Source: an uncultured Eubacteriales bacterium
Lineage (GTDB): Bacteria; Bacillota; Clostridia; Oscillospirales; Oscillospiraceae
Direction of reading: 5' to 3'
Assembly (NCBI GenBank): GCA_902475855.1
Contig: CABSBF010000058.1
Span: 1-11,186, forward strand
DNA: 11,186 nucleotides
Under the pieces are notes generated by a model. The model was not told the DNA's origin. It saw only the letters and a list, made by a program, of their open reading frames with translations, and searched no databases. The translations under genes were made by a program, and so were the position numbers. Shown here one piece after another: positions 1 to 6,889 of this stretch (the first letter of the stretch is position 1; the number at the start of each line of letters is the position of its first letter).

Positions 1-39
1 CAAGGATGATTTGGGCAGATTGCACGGGGAGGTTTTCCC

Positions 40-68
40 TTTACTTTTTAGATAGAGTTTTGTAGAAT
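40..68 (+). promoter_or_regulatory. Candidate sigma-A promoter for the DUF362 gene
   Basis: TTTACT at 40-45 and TAGAAT at 63-68 are separated by exactly 17 bp. They match the -35 consensus at 4 of 6 positions and the -10 consensus at 5 of 6. Transcription would start near 75, giving a leader of about 24 nt that contains the GAGGGAGAGG ribosome binding region before the ATG at 99. This is a sequence match only. Confidence 0.45.
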
Positions 69-98
69 AATACCATTGATTGACGAGGGAGAGGAAAA

Positions 99-1235
99 AT
101 GGACGTTTCTATCGTGCGCTGCGCGGACTATAACGAGGAAACCTGCGGGCCTGCGCTGCGCGAAGCGCTTGCTCCCTTCGGCGGACTGGACTGGGTCAGA
201 CCGGGAATGCGGGTGGTCATCAAGGCAAATCTGGTGTCGGCCATGAAGCCGGAAAAGGCGGCTACAACACATCCGGCGCTTCTTGCCGCGTTGACGCGGA
301 TGCTGCGGGAGAAGGGAGCGAATGTCGTGATCGGCGACAGCCCCGGCGGAACCTTTGCCGCCCCTCATCTGAATGCGGTCTATCGCACCTGTGGACTTTC
401 CGAGGCGGAAACTGCGGGCGCAGAGCTGAACCACGATTTTTCCCAGAAAGAGGCCGACCTGCCGCAGGCGCGCATAGCGAAGCACATCACCTACACGGGG
501 TATCTCGACGGTGCGGATGCGATCATCAGCTTCTGTAAGTTGAAAAGCCATGGGATGCTGTCGCTGTCGGCGGCGACGAAGAATCTGTTCGGAGTGATTC
601 CCGGTATTATCAAGCCGGAGTATCACTACCGCTACCCCGATCCGATGGACTTTGCCAATATGCTGATCGACCTGAATGAATTCTTCCGGCCGAAGCTGTA
701 CATTGTCGATGCCGTGCAGACCATGGAGGGCAACGGCCCGACAGCCGGGACGCCCAAATACATGGGTGCGCTGCTTGCCGGGACGAATCCGCACAAAATC
801 GACCTTCTGTGCGCAAAGCTGATCGGGCTGGAGGCGAAAAATGTACCGACGCTCCGTGCAGCGCAATCCCGCGGCCTGACGCCGGCGTCGGCGGAAGAGC
901 TGGAGATCAGCGGAGACGCGGAAAACTTCGTCTGCAAGGATTTCGTGACGGTGCAAAAGGGAACCGGGACGGACTTCGGCGAACAGAAGGGCAAGCTGCT
1001 CGGCGCGGCTGCGAAGGCCGTCCTCCGCGCGCGGCCGAAGCTGAAACGCAGCCGGTGTGTGGGCTGCGGCGTATGCCGCGACACCTGCCCGGCGCATGCC
1101 ATTGTGATTAAGCAGGGGAAGGCGAAGATTGACCGCAGGGCCTGCATCCGATGCTTCTGCTGTCAGGAATTCTGCCCCAAGGGCGCCATGCGGGTACACC
1201 GCACGTGGTTCGCCAGAATCGCGGGGAAACTATAA
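99..1235 (+). CDS. DUF362 domain protein with C-terminal 2x[4Fe-4S] ferredoxin domain
   Basis: This 378-residue cytoplasmic protein has two parts. Residues 1 to about 300 resemble the DUF362 family, including the segments KANLVSAMKPEKAATTHP (43-60), VVIGDSPGG (77-85), a Lys/Ser/His-containing stretch FCKLKSHGML (145-154) and TKNLFGVIPG (160-169). Residues 315-365 form a bacterial-type double [4Fe-4S] ferredoxin module with two complete CxxCxxCxxxCP motifs: Cys320/323/326/330 and Cys349/352/355/359. All eight cluster ligands are present, so it should bind two low-potential clusters and transfer electrons. The DUF362 part has no firmly established reaction, so the substrate is unknown. The ATG at 99 follows a GAGGGAGAGG ribosome binding region at 4-13 nt spacing. 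The gene appears monocistronic, with a promoter candidate upstream and a hairpin directly after the stop. The family assignment is secure; the physiological role is not. Confidence 0.93.
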   Translation: MDVSIVRCADYNEETCGPALREALAPFGGLDWVRPGMRVVIKANLVSAMKPEKAATTHPALLAALTRMLREKGANVVIGDSPGGTFAAPHLNAVYRTCGLSEAETAGAELNHDFSQKEADLPQARIAKHITYTGYLDGADAIISFCKLKSHGMLSLSAATKNLFGVIPGIIKPEYHYRYPDPMDFANMLIDLNEFFRPKLYIVDAVQTMEGNGPTAGTPKYMGALLAGTNPHKIDLLCAKLIGLEAKNVPTLRAAQSRGLTPASAEELEISGDAENFVCKDFVTVQKGTGTDFGEQKGKLLGAAAKAVLRARPKLKRSRCVGCGVCRDTCPAHAIVIKQGKAKIDRRACIRCFCCQEFCPKGAMRVHRTWFARIAGKL

Positions 1236-1249
1236 AATTGCAACAATAC

Positions 1250-1279
1250 GGCCGGCGAGGAATCCTATCCTCACCGGCC
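1250..1279. terminator. Two-way terminator between convergent genes
   Basis: GGCCGG (1250-1255) pairs with CCGGCC (1274-1279) and GAGGA (1257-1261) pairs with TCCTC (1268-1272). There is one C/A mismatch and a 6-nt loop. The hairpin sits in the 49-bp gap between the DUF362 stop and the stop of the opposing amidohydrolase. The flanks are T-rich on both strands (ATTGGTTATTT on +, GTATTGTTGCAATTTTA on -), so it can serve both genes. Confidence 0.7.
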
Positions 1280-1284
1280 ATTGG

Positions 1285-2640
1285 TTATTTGTGCAGATAG
1301 TCGTTGCAGACGGCTCTTGCACGTTCTGCTACGACGGGTTCGTCAATTGTGACAAGCTGGCCGTCTTCCACGGTGATTTTTCCGTTGACCACAGTGTAAT
1401 CCACTGGAGCGCGCAGGCCGACCGTGCCGAATACATTCCTTGGGTCATAGGCTGCGCCGACCAGCTCCAGACGGCGATCGTCAACAAGGAAGAAGTCCGC
1501 ACATTTGCCGACCTCCAGGGAGCCAATGTCCGTGCGGCCCAGCAGAGCAGCGGAGCCGCGTGTGGCCATTTTCAGGACGTCGTAGCCGCTGGGCGCTTTT
1601 TTGGAGGAATTCAGGCGGTGCAGCAGATAGCAGACACGAATCTCTTCCAGAAGATCGGAGCCGTCCTGCGAGGCGGAGCCGTCCACTGCAAGGCCGACCG
1701 GCACACCGAGAGCCAGCATTTCCGGGATGCGCGCAATGCCGGAGGAGAGCTTCATATTGGAAACCGGGCAGTGCGCAATGCCGGTGTGCGTTTCAGCCAA
1801 TCGCTTCAGCTCGGCATCATTAAAGTGGATGCCGTGGGCGAACCAGACGTCCGGGCCAATCCAGCCGAGACTTTCCATATATTCCAGCGGGCGCATATTG
1901 CAGCGGGCTAGGGTGTAGTTTTCCTCGTCCTTAGTTTCACACAGATGCGTGTGCAGGCGGACGTGGTACTGCCGCGCAAGCAGTGCACTTTGCCTGAGAA
2001 GTTCGGCGGAAACGGAGAATGGCGAGCAGGGTGCAAGCGCGATCTGACGCATGGAGCCGAAGGAAGGATCATGGTAGGCTTCGATCAGGCGAACGCTGTC
2101 TTTCAGAATTTCATCCACGCTCTGCACGACGCTGTCCGGCGGCAAGCCGCCGTCCTTAACCGACAGATCCATGCTGCCGCGGGAGGCGAACATCCGGATG
2201 CCGAGCTCCTCGGCGGCTGCAAACTGCGCACCGATCAGGTCGCCGCCCTCTGCGGGGAAGACATAGTGGTGGTCGAAGCAGGTAGTGCAGCCATTTTTCA
2301 TCAGCTCGCCCATGCCGGTCAGGGAGGAATAGCGGACGACGGTTTCGTCCAGATTTTTCCAGATCTCATAGAGCGTTTTCAGCCAGTCGAACAGCTCCAT
2401 GTTCTGCACCTGCGGCAGGTTGCGGGAAAACTGCTGGTACAAATGGTGATGTGTATTGATCAGGCCGGGATAGCACAGCAGGTGGGAACCGTCCAGCTCG
2501 CGCTGCGCTTTCTGCGGGAGATTGGAACCGATGGCGGCGATGCGGCCGTCCTCACAGTAGAGATCAATGCCGCGGAGCAGCTCATCGGCGTCGTTGCAGG
2601 TGATAAGAGCAGAAATGTTACGAATAAGAAGCGTTGACAT
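1285..2640 (-). CDS. 8-oxoguanine deaminase-type amidohydrolase
   Basis: This 451-residue protein is a subtype III amidohydrolase of the TrzN/AtzB/8-oxoguanine deaminase group. The likely reaction is hydrolytic deamination of 8-oxoguanine to urate in the cytoplasm. Visible family features are the PGLINTHHHLYQQFSRNLP segment at 58-76 (metal ligands His64 and His66), LHTHLCE at 229-235 (His232 and the catalytic Glu235), FAHG at 267-270 (His269), CPVSNMKLSSGI at 291-302, and LAVDGSASQDGSDL at 317-330 (metal ligand Asp320). The extended HHHLYQ motif is what points to the oxoguanine group rather than to SsnA or guanine deaminase. The start at 2640 is chosen because AGGAGG-like GGAGG lies 8 nt upstream (2653-2649); the upstream in-frame ATG at 2655 would overlap that site and adds only MEVAP. 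Length matches the family. Other substrates in this group (hydroxytriazines, isocytosine-like compounds) cannot be excluded. It is divergent from the Spo0A-like gene, with no other purine genes in the window. Confidence 0.88.
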   Translation of the reverse strand: MSTLLIRNISALITCNDADELLRGIDLYCEDGRIAAIGSNLPQKAQRELDGSHLLCYPGLINTHHHLYQQFSRNLPQVQNMELFDWLKTLYEIWKNLDETVVRYSSLTGMGELMKNGCTTCFDHHYVFPAEGGDLIGAQFAAAEELGIRMFASRGSMDLSVKDGGLPPDSVVQSVDEILKDSVRLIEAYHDPSFGSMRQIALAPCSPFSVSAELLRQSALLARQYHVRLHTHLCETKDEENYTLARCNMRPLEYMESLGWIGPDVWFAHGIHFNDAELKRLAETHTGIAHCPVSNMKLSSGIARIPEMLALGVPVGLAVDGSASQDGSDLLEEIRVCYLLHRLNSSKKAPSGYDVLKMATRGSAALLGRTDIGSLEVGKCADFFLVDDRRLELVGAAYDPRNVFGTVGLRAPVDYTVVNGKITVEDGQLVTIDEPVVAERARAVCNDYLHK

Positions 2641-2660
2641 CGGTGCGACCTCCATAAGTG

Positions 2661-2702
2661 TTTTGTCGAAAAGCGTTGCATTGCGTCAAGTCACGTCGAA
2701 AT
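2661..2702. promoter_or_regulatory. Candidate tandem Spo0A-binding (0A-box) sites
   Basis: TTTTGTCGAAAA at 2661-2672 contains the exact 0A-box core TGTCGAA (2664-2670) with the favoured T and A flanks. A second, one-mismatch copy, ACGTCGAAAT (core CGTCGAA at 2694-2700), lies 30 bp downstream on the same strand, about three helical turns away. Both fall in the 123-bp gap between the divergent amidohydrolase and the Spo0A-like gene. On the minus strand a TTGACG (2689-2684) lies between them and could be the amidohydrolase -35 element; its -10 would then overlap the first box, but that -10 (ACAAAA) is poor. No convincing -35 is seen for the rightward gene, only an extended -10-like TGCTAGACT at 2724-2732. 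Confidence 0.45.
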
Positions 2703-2763
2703 CCGAAAAAGAGGGGAAAAGTGTGCTAGACTTGTTGTATCAGAGACGAAAGGGTGAGAAAAC

Positions 2764-3096
2764 ATGACCAAAAAAGCGAGCAGGATGATCCAGAACATCA
2801 GCGGCCATCGTGGGAAAAGCTGTTACTACGTTTTGACGCAGGCAGTGACGGTTGCTGCGCGCTGTATGCCGGCTGAGCCGCAGATGAAGCTGATCTGCAC
2901 GGAAACGGCGCACCTGTGCGGAAAGAATGCAGCCGCAGTGTGGAAAGCGCTTTCCCGTGCGACAGAAGATGTCTGGCAATACGGCGACCGCGAGGCGCTC
3001 TCCCGGTCGCTTGGGTATCAGCCGCGGGAGAAGCCGTCGCCGCGGGATTTCGTTTTATCACTGGCCTGCCGGCTCTGGTGCAGCACCGAAAGCTGA
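2764..3096 (+). CDS. Stand-alone Spo0A C-terminal (DNA-binding) domain protein
   Basis: This 110-residue protein resembles only the effector domain of the sporulation master regulator Spo0A. Landmarks are GHRGKSCYYVLTQAV (14-28, matching Spo0A's GYQYLRDAI-like first helix), an A-x-x-x-GKNAAAVWKALSRATEDVW stretch (about 49-71, the helix-turn-helix position equivalent to Spo0A SRVERAIRHAIEVAW), GDREALSRSLGY (74-85), then EKPSPRDFVLSLACRLW (89-105, matching KPTNSEFIAMIADKL). No receiver domain is encoded upstream, and the 123-bp 5' gap is non-coding, so it is not a visible truncation of a full Spo0A. The putative recognition helix differs from Spo0A at several positions (ERAIRHAI against WKALSRAT), so DNA specificity may differ or be lost. 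The ATG at 2764 follows AAAGGGTGAG with about 7 nt spacing, a modest ribosome binding site. It lies downstream of a 0A-box-like site. Role inferred: a phosphorylation-independent regulator or Spo0A competitor. The domain call is by eye from remembered Spo0A sequence. Confidence 0.8.
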   Translation: MTKKASRMIQNISGHRGKSCYYVLTQAVTVAARCMPAEPQMKLICTETAHLCGKNAAAVWKALSRATEDVWQYGDREALSRSLGYQPREKPSPRDFVLSLACRLWCSTES

Positions 3097-3144
3097 AAGC
3101 GGCCGCCCTTGGATGCCTGAAACGCGTCCGCGGGCGGCTGTTTT
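3096..3144. terminator. Long terminator hairpin between convergent genes
   Basis: The outer stem pairs 3096-3108 with 3132-3144 (AAAGCGGCCGCCC with GGGCGGCTGTTTT, two G-T wobbles). After a 2x2 internal loop, GGATGC (3111-3116) pairs with GCGTCC (3124-3129), also with one wobble, around a 7-nt loop. The rightward RNA ends in UGUUUU then CGCUUAUU. It starts within the stop codon of the Spo0A-like gene and ends 8 bp before the stop of the opposing DivIVA-like gene, so it probably ends transcription from both sides. Confidence 0.72.
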
Positions 3145-3151
3145 CGCTTAT

Positions 3152-3703
3152 TCAGCTCTCGTCCAGCGCATCTCCGGCAGTGCGGAGCTCCTCTGAAGAG
3201 GCATCAAAGATATTCTTGGCATCGGAAAGTAATTCCTGAAGACGCTCGTAATCTGTGCGAAGCGTTTCGACAGCGGCAGAGAATTCCTCGCTGCCGGCGC
3301 TGAGACGCTCATTCGCCTTTGCAAAAACGCTTTTCAGCAGGCGGGTCGTTGCCTCGGCACGCTCGCGCGCCTTGCGTTCCATGCCCTCGGCACGGCGATA
3401 GGCCGCCAGCTCCTTCTCCGTAATATCAGCAGCGGGCGCGGCAGCCGGAATCTCCGGCACAGGCTGGGCGGATTCCGGCGCAGTCTGCGTCAACTCCTGC
3501 ATCTGCACGGTCAGTGCTTCGTTTTGACTTTTCAATTGTGCGGACGCAGTGCGCAGCTCGTCCAGCTCCCGGCGAAGCCGGTCATTTTCCTCCTGAAGGA
3601 CGCGGAGGTCTTTTTCATGTGCGGTGGTCATTTTCTGAATGAACTGCACAACATCGGTGCGGTTGAAGCCGTGCAGAGAGGTGCGGAATGTTTCGGTTGC
3701 CAT
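3152..3703 (-). CDS. DivIVA-like coiled-coil protein
   Basis: This 183-residue acidic, helix-rich protein begins with ETFRTSLHGFNRTDVVQFIQKM (residues 4-25), which resembles the DivIVA N-terminal membrane-binding domain (F-x-x-S-x-x-GFNR-x-DV). A first coiled coil follows at about 27-70 with clear heptads (VLQEENDRLRRELDELR). An Ala/Pro/Glu-rich linker covers about 73-93, and a second long charged helix covers about 94-180. DivIVA-family proteins assemble at curved or septal membrane and organise division, wall growth or chromosome anchoring; which of these applies here is not shown. The start at 3703 is preferred over an upstream ATG at 3739 because GTGAGGG lies just before it and homology begins at MATETF. 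It has its own promoter candidate (3766-3794) and is divergent from the symporter. It is shorter than, and not clearly orthologous to, the main DivIVA or GpsB proteins, so the call is family-like only. Confidence 0.75.
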   Translation of the reverse strand: MATETFRTSLHGFNRTDVVQFIQKMTTAHEKDLRVLQEENDRLRRELDELRTASAQLKSQNEALTVQMQELTQTAPESAQPVPEIPAAAPAADITEKELAAYRRAEGMERKARERAEATTRLLKSVFAKANERLSAGSEEFSAAVETLRTDYERLQELLSDAKNIFDASSEELRTAGDALDES

Positions 3704-3765
3704 TCGGGATCCCTCACAATTCGTTGAAATACTGCCCAATCCGGGGTAAAGTCTTTATTTTCTCA

Positions 3766-3794
3766 ATTATAGCACGCTCAACACGGAAAAACAA
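3766..3794 (-). promoter_or_regulatory. Sigma-A promoter for the DivIVA-like gene
   Basis: Read on the minus strand, TTGTTT (3794-3789) is followed after 17 bp by a perfect TATAAT (3771-3766). TGC just before it makes an extended -10. Transcription would begin near 3759, leaving a leader of about 56 nt. CGGAAA (3784-3789) and TTTCCG (3802-3807) form an inverted repeat that touches the -35 element, a possible operator. Confidence 0.65.
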
Positions 3795-3907
3795 CACCTT
3801 ATTTCCGCACACGGTAAGCACGGCCGCGTGTTATTTTCCTGCCTGCGGAATGAAAAGCTGCCGATCAGAATAGGCTTTTCCAAAGGATTTGATGGGGGGA
3901 ATGGAAC

Positions 3908-5305
3908 GTGCTGGAGAGAATCGGCGCGGCCGTGTGGGGCTGGCCGACAATGCTGCTGTTTATTGGCGTCGGGCTGCTTTTTACCGTCCGTCTGCGCGGC
4001 TTGCAAGTCAGATGCCTCGGCAGGGCCCTGCGCAGTATCTTTGGAGAGAAAAAAGCGGAAAACGGAATCTCGTCCTATGCGGCACTGTGTACCTCACTGG
4101 CGGCGACCATTGGCACGGGAAATATCGTGGGTGTAGCTACGGCAATGCGCGCAGGCGGGCCGGGCGCACTCTTCTGGATGGTACTGGCGGCAATGTTTGG
4201 CATGGCGACACAGTACGCAGAGGGCTTTCTCGCAGTAAAATACCGCATCCGGCAGAACGGACAATGGTTGGGCGGCCCTTTTCTCTACATGGAGCACGGA
4301 CTGGGGACGCAATGGAGATGGCTGGGTGTACTTTTTGCTGGTATCTGTGTGACGGCAGGGATCCTCGGTGTCGGGACAGTTGCGCAGGTCAACAGCATTA
4401 CCTCCGCCGTGGAGAATTTCTTCGATGCAGGCAGGGAGCATCTCGCTTTTACCATGCTGGGACGCGGCCATACATGGGCGGCTGTGATCAGCGGTGCGAT
4501 CGTTACCGCAGCGGCGGGATTGGTGCTGCTGGGCGGCGTCAAACGGATTTCTGGCGTGTGCGAGATGCTGGTGCCGCTGATGTCTGCAACTTATGTTCTG
4601 TGCTCTGCGCTTGTGCTGGTACGCTGTGCGGGACGCATCCCACAGGCACTTTCTCTGATCGTGACGAGTGCATTTTCTCCCCGTGCGGCGCTGGGTGCGG
4701 CTGCGGGGATCACCCTGAAAAATGCCCTGCGGATGGGCATTGGACGCGGCGTTTTTACCAATGAGGCGGGGCTCGGCACGACGCCCATCGCCGCTGCGGC
4801 GGCACAGTCCGGCGACTCTGTCCGGCAAGGGCTGGTCACGATGACGGGAACCTTTATTGATACGATCGTTATCTGCACGATCACGGGGCTCTGCCTCACC
4901 GTGACCGGCGCATGGCAGGAAGGCACGCTGATCGGTGTGCAGATCACGGACTTCGCGTGGCGCACGGCGCTGCCCTGGCCGCAAAGCCTGTCCTCCTTCT
5001 GTCTAATGATCTGCCTGTGCTGCTTTGCCTTCTCCACCATTGTGGGATGGAGCTTTTACGCGGAGCAGTGCCTGAATTATCTTTCCGGCGGCAGGCTCCG
5101 CGCCGTGCAGATCTACCGGTTTTTCTACATTCTCGCCGTGGCGGCCGGCCCTTATCTGACCGTCCATGCAGCCTGGGAAATGGCAGACATTCTCAACGCA
5201 TTGATGGCGCTGCCGAACCTCGCGGCGCTGCTGCTTCTGCAATCACAGGTCGTCTGCGAAACGCGTGAGCGGACGAAAAAGAGTTACAATTCCTACGAAA
5301 AATAA
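3908..5305 (+). CDS. AGCS-family sodium/amino-acid (alanine/glycine) symporter
   Basis: This 465-residue polytopic inner-membrane transporter belongs to the alanine or glycine:cation symporter family (AlsT/AgcS type, LeuT fold). It would import alanine, glycine or a related small amino acid with Na+. Diagnostic segments are SYAALCTSLAATIGTGNI (56-73) running into VGVATAMRAGGPGALFWM (74-91), GGPFLYMEHGLG (122-133) and GVFTNEAGLGTTPIAAAAA (281-299). About 10-11 hydrophobic segments are visible, and length is typical of the family. The start is GTG at 3908, preceded by GGGGGGA at 3895-3900 with about 7 nt spacing; the family homology begins immediately. It is divergent from the DivIVA-like gene across 204 bp, where I see no convincing rightward promoter. 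No clear hairpin follows the stop, so some read-through into the MBOAT gene is possible. Substrate is inferred from the family; alanine and glycine cannot be separated by eye. Confidence 0.93.
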   Translation: MLERIGAAVWGWPTMLLFIGVGLLFTVRLRGLQVRCLGRALRSIFGEKKAENGISSYAALCTSLAATIGTGNIVGVATAMRAGGPGALFWMVLAAMFGMATQYAEGFLAVKYRIRQNGQWLGGPFLYMEHGLGTQWRWLGVLFAGICVTAGILGVGTVAQVNSITSAVENFFDAGREHLAFTMLGRGHTWAAVISGAIVTAAAGLVLLGGVKRISGVCEMLVPLMSATYVLCSALVLVRCAGRIPQALSLIVTSAFSPRAALGAAAGITLKNALRMGIGRGVFTNEAGLGTTPIAAAAAQSGDSVRQGLVTMTGTFIDTIVICTITGLCLTVTGAWQEGTLIGVQITDFAWRTALPWPQSLSSFCLMICLCCFAFSTIVGWSFYAEQCLNYLSGGRLRAVQIYRFFYILAVAAGPYLTVHAAWEMADILNALMALPNLAALLLLQSQVVCETRERTKKSYNSYEK

Positions 5306-5328
5306 GAAAATTTTATGTCAATTTGTTG

Positions 5329-5357
5329 TTGCTTTTCCTCGGATTATTTGGTATCTT
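5329..5357 (+). promoter_or_regulatory. Candidate sigma-A promoter for the MBOAT-DHHW unit
   Basis: TTGCTT (5329-5334) and TATCTT (5352-5357) are separated by 17 bp. TGG immediately before the -10 supplies an extended -10 element. Transcription would start near 5364, about 28 nt before the GTG start. The -35 hexamer is the same as that of the pseudouridine synthase promoter at 9098-9126. Confidence 0.5.
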
Positions 5358-5391
5358 GAGAAAAGAAATTTGAGGAGCGAGGTTACAAGAC

Positions 5392-6879
5392 GTGGAGTTT
5401 TCCAGCCTGTTTTTTATATATGTGTTTTTGCCGCTGACAGCGGCAATCTACTTCCTGATTCCCGGCATCCGGCGCAAAAATGTTGTGCTGATTGCGGCCA
5501 GCCTGTTTTTCTATGCGGTAGGACAGCCCGTGTATTTGGTGCTGTTATTGGGAATATCTTATGTAAACTACTATTTCGGAACACAACTGCTGGATAAAAA
5601 CAAGAAGCTCCTGATAATTGCAGTGAGTGTGAATCTTCTGGCGTTGGGGCTGTTTAAGTATCTGGATTTTCTGCTCGGCATCTTCGGCCTTCGGGTAGAA
5701 GGAGGCATACTGCTGACGGCGCTGCGCTCTCTGACACAGAGCCTGAACTCCCTGCTTGGCACTTCTTTCCGTGCGCCCGTGACTGCGCTGCCGCTTGGAA
5801 TTTCTTTCTACACATTTCAGGCACTGTCCTACCTGATCGACATCTACCGCGGGAAAAATGAGGGCGCAGGGCGCTTCTCCGAGTTCCTGCTGTATATCTG
5901 CATGTTCCCTAAAATGGCGCAGGGGCCGATTGTGCGCTACGAGCAGATCGCGCCGCAGCTCATACAGCGCCGTACAAATCCCCGGATGATCTTTGACGGG
6001 ATTCTGCGCTTTGCGATGGGCCTTGCGAAAAAGGTGCTGCTGGCAGACTACGCGGGCAAGGTCATTTCCGATCTCGCTTCCGATCCTGCGGGGCTGACAT
6101 TCCTTGGCGCATGGCTGTCGGCGTTCATGTTCCTTTTCCAGATCTACTTTGATTTTTCCGGTTATTCGGACATGGCCATCGGCATCGGCCGCATCTTCGG
6201 CTTCCGCTATCCGGAGAACTTTGACCTGCCTTATGCTTCTTCCTCTATCACGGAATTCTGGCGGCGCTGGCATATGACGCTGGGCAGCTTTTTCCGCGAT
6301 TACGTCTATATTCCGCTCGGCGGCAACCGCAAGGGCAAGGCACGGCAGATCCTGAACCTCCTGGTCGTCTGGGCTTTGACCGGGCTCTGGCATGGCGCAA
6401 GCTGGAACTTTGTCCTGTGGGGGTTGTACTTCTTTGTGCTGCTGGCGATCGAAAAGCAGATCATGCCGAAGCTGGAACGCCTGCCTTTTGCGGTGCGGAA
6501 CCTGATCACCATGTTCTTCGTCTTAATTGGGTGGGTGCTGTTTTCCCACACGAGCATGGCGGAAATCGGAAAGAACCTTGCCGCGATGTTCGGCGGTGCG
6601 CCATTCTCAAACAGCAACACGTACACGCGCCTGGGCAATGCTCTGCCGCTGCTGCTTGCCTGCGGCATTGGTGCGTCGGTTCTTCCGCGCTGGTTTGGAT
6701 TTATTTTCAGCGGTGTGCTCGGAATGGGAAAAGGAAATCGCAGAATGCAGAGCCGCATGACGCCCGGAAAGGTGATTTATGTGATTTCGTCCTTTGTTTT
6801 TGTGCTGCTGCTTCTGTGGCTGTGCACGGTTTCTCTGCTTGGCACGACCAGCGCACCTTCTATCTACGCAAACTTCTGA
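5392..6879 (+). CDS. MBOAT-family O-acyltransferase (AlgI/DltB-like)
   Basis: This 495-residue multi-spanning membrane protein is of the membrane-bound O-acyltransferase family, closest in pattern to AlgI/PatA-type proteins. These proteins pass an acyl group, usually acetyl, across the membrane to a partner that modifies an exterior polysaccharide or wall polymer. Seen in the sequence are LGISFYTFQALSYLIDIYRG (135-154), FPKMAQGPIVRYEQ (a cytoplasmic loop near 181-194), FDFSGYSDMAIGIGRIFGF, the EFWRRWHMTLGSFFRDYVYI motif with conserved His294, and LTGLWHGASWNFVLWG with the catalytic-type His334. Both expected histidines are present, and length fits the family. The start is GTG at 5392, about 9 nt after GAGG and further from GAGGAG. 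The DHHW gene starts 10 bp downstream, with its ribosome binding site overlapping this stop codon, so the two are co-translated partners. The acceptor polymer is unknown. Confidence 0.93.
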   Translation: MEFSSLFFIYVFLPLTAAIYFLIPGIRRKNVVLIAASLFFYAVGQPVYLVLLLGISYVNYYFGTQLLDKNKKLLIIAVSVNLLALGLFKYLDFLLGIFGLRVEGGILLTALRSLTQSLNSLLGTSFRAPVTALPLGISFYTFQALSYLIDIYRGKNEGAGRFSEFLLYICMFPKMAQGPIVRYEQIAPQLIQRRTNPRMIFDGILRFAMGLAKKVLLADYAGKVISDLASDPAGLTFLGAWLSAFMFLFQIYFDFSGYSDMAIGIGRIFGFRYPENFDLPYASSSITEFWRRWHMTLGSFFRDYVYIPLGGNRKGKARQILNLLVVWALTGLWHGASWNFVLWGLYFFVLLAIEKQIMPKLERLPFAVRNLITMFFVLIGWVLFSHTSMAEIGKNLAAMFGGAPFSNSNTYTRLGNALPLLLACGIGASVLPRWFGFIFSGVLGMGKGNRRMQSRMTPGKVIYVISSFVFVLLLLWLCTVSLLGTTSAPSIYANF

Positions 6880-6889
6880 GGTGACACCA

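Noticed and set aside
27..39. GGGA-loop-TCCC hairpin followed by T-rich sequence, possible terminator of an upstream gene
   Set aside because: The stem is only 4 bp and overlaps nothing informative; the T-rich stretch is better explained as the -35 region of the next gene.
48..1199. Long open frame on the minus strand covering the whole DUF362 gene
   Set aside because: It is rich in Arg, His and Gln with no recognisable motif, has no good ribosome binding site, and lies opposite a clear DUF362/ferredoxin gene. It is an antisense by-product of GC-rich codon usage.
2704..2740. Possible sigma-H or sigma-A promoter for the Spo0A-like gene
   Set aside because: An extended -10-like TGCTAGACT is present but no acceptable -35 at 16-18 bp, and the sigma-H-like AGGGGAAAA lacks a good -10 partner.
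3266..3272. TTCGACA, an exact 0A-box core on the minus strand
   Set aside because: It lies inside the DivIVA-like coding region with no extended T/A flanks on both sides, and one such heptamer is expected by chance.
4094..4984. 296-codon minus-strand open frame inside the symporter gene
   Set aside because: Basic, low-information product antisense to an unmistakable AGCS transporter.
5545..6393. 282-codon minus-strand open frame inside the MBOAT gene
   Set aside because: Antisense shadow of a well-supported acyltransferase; no motif or ribosome binding site.
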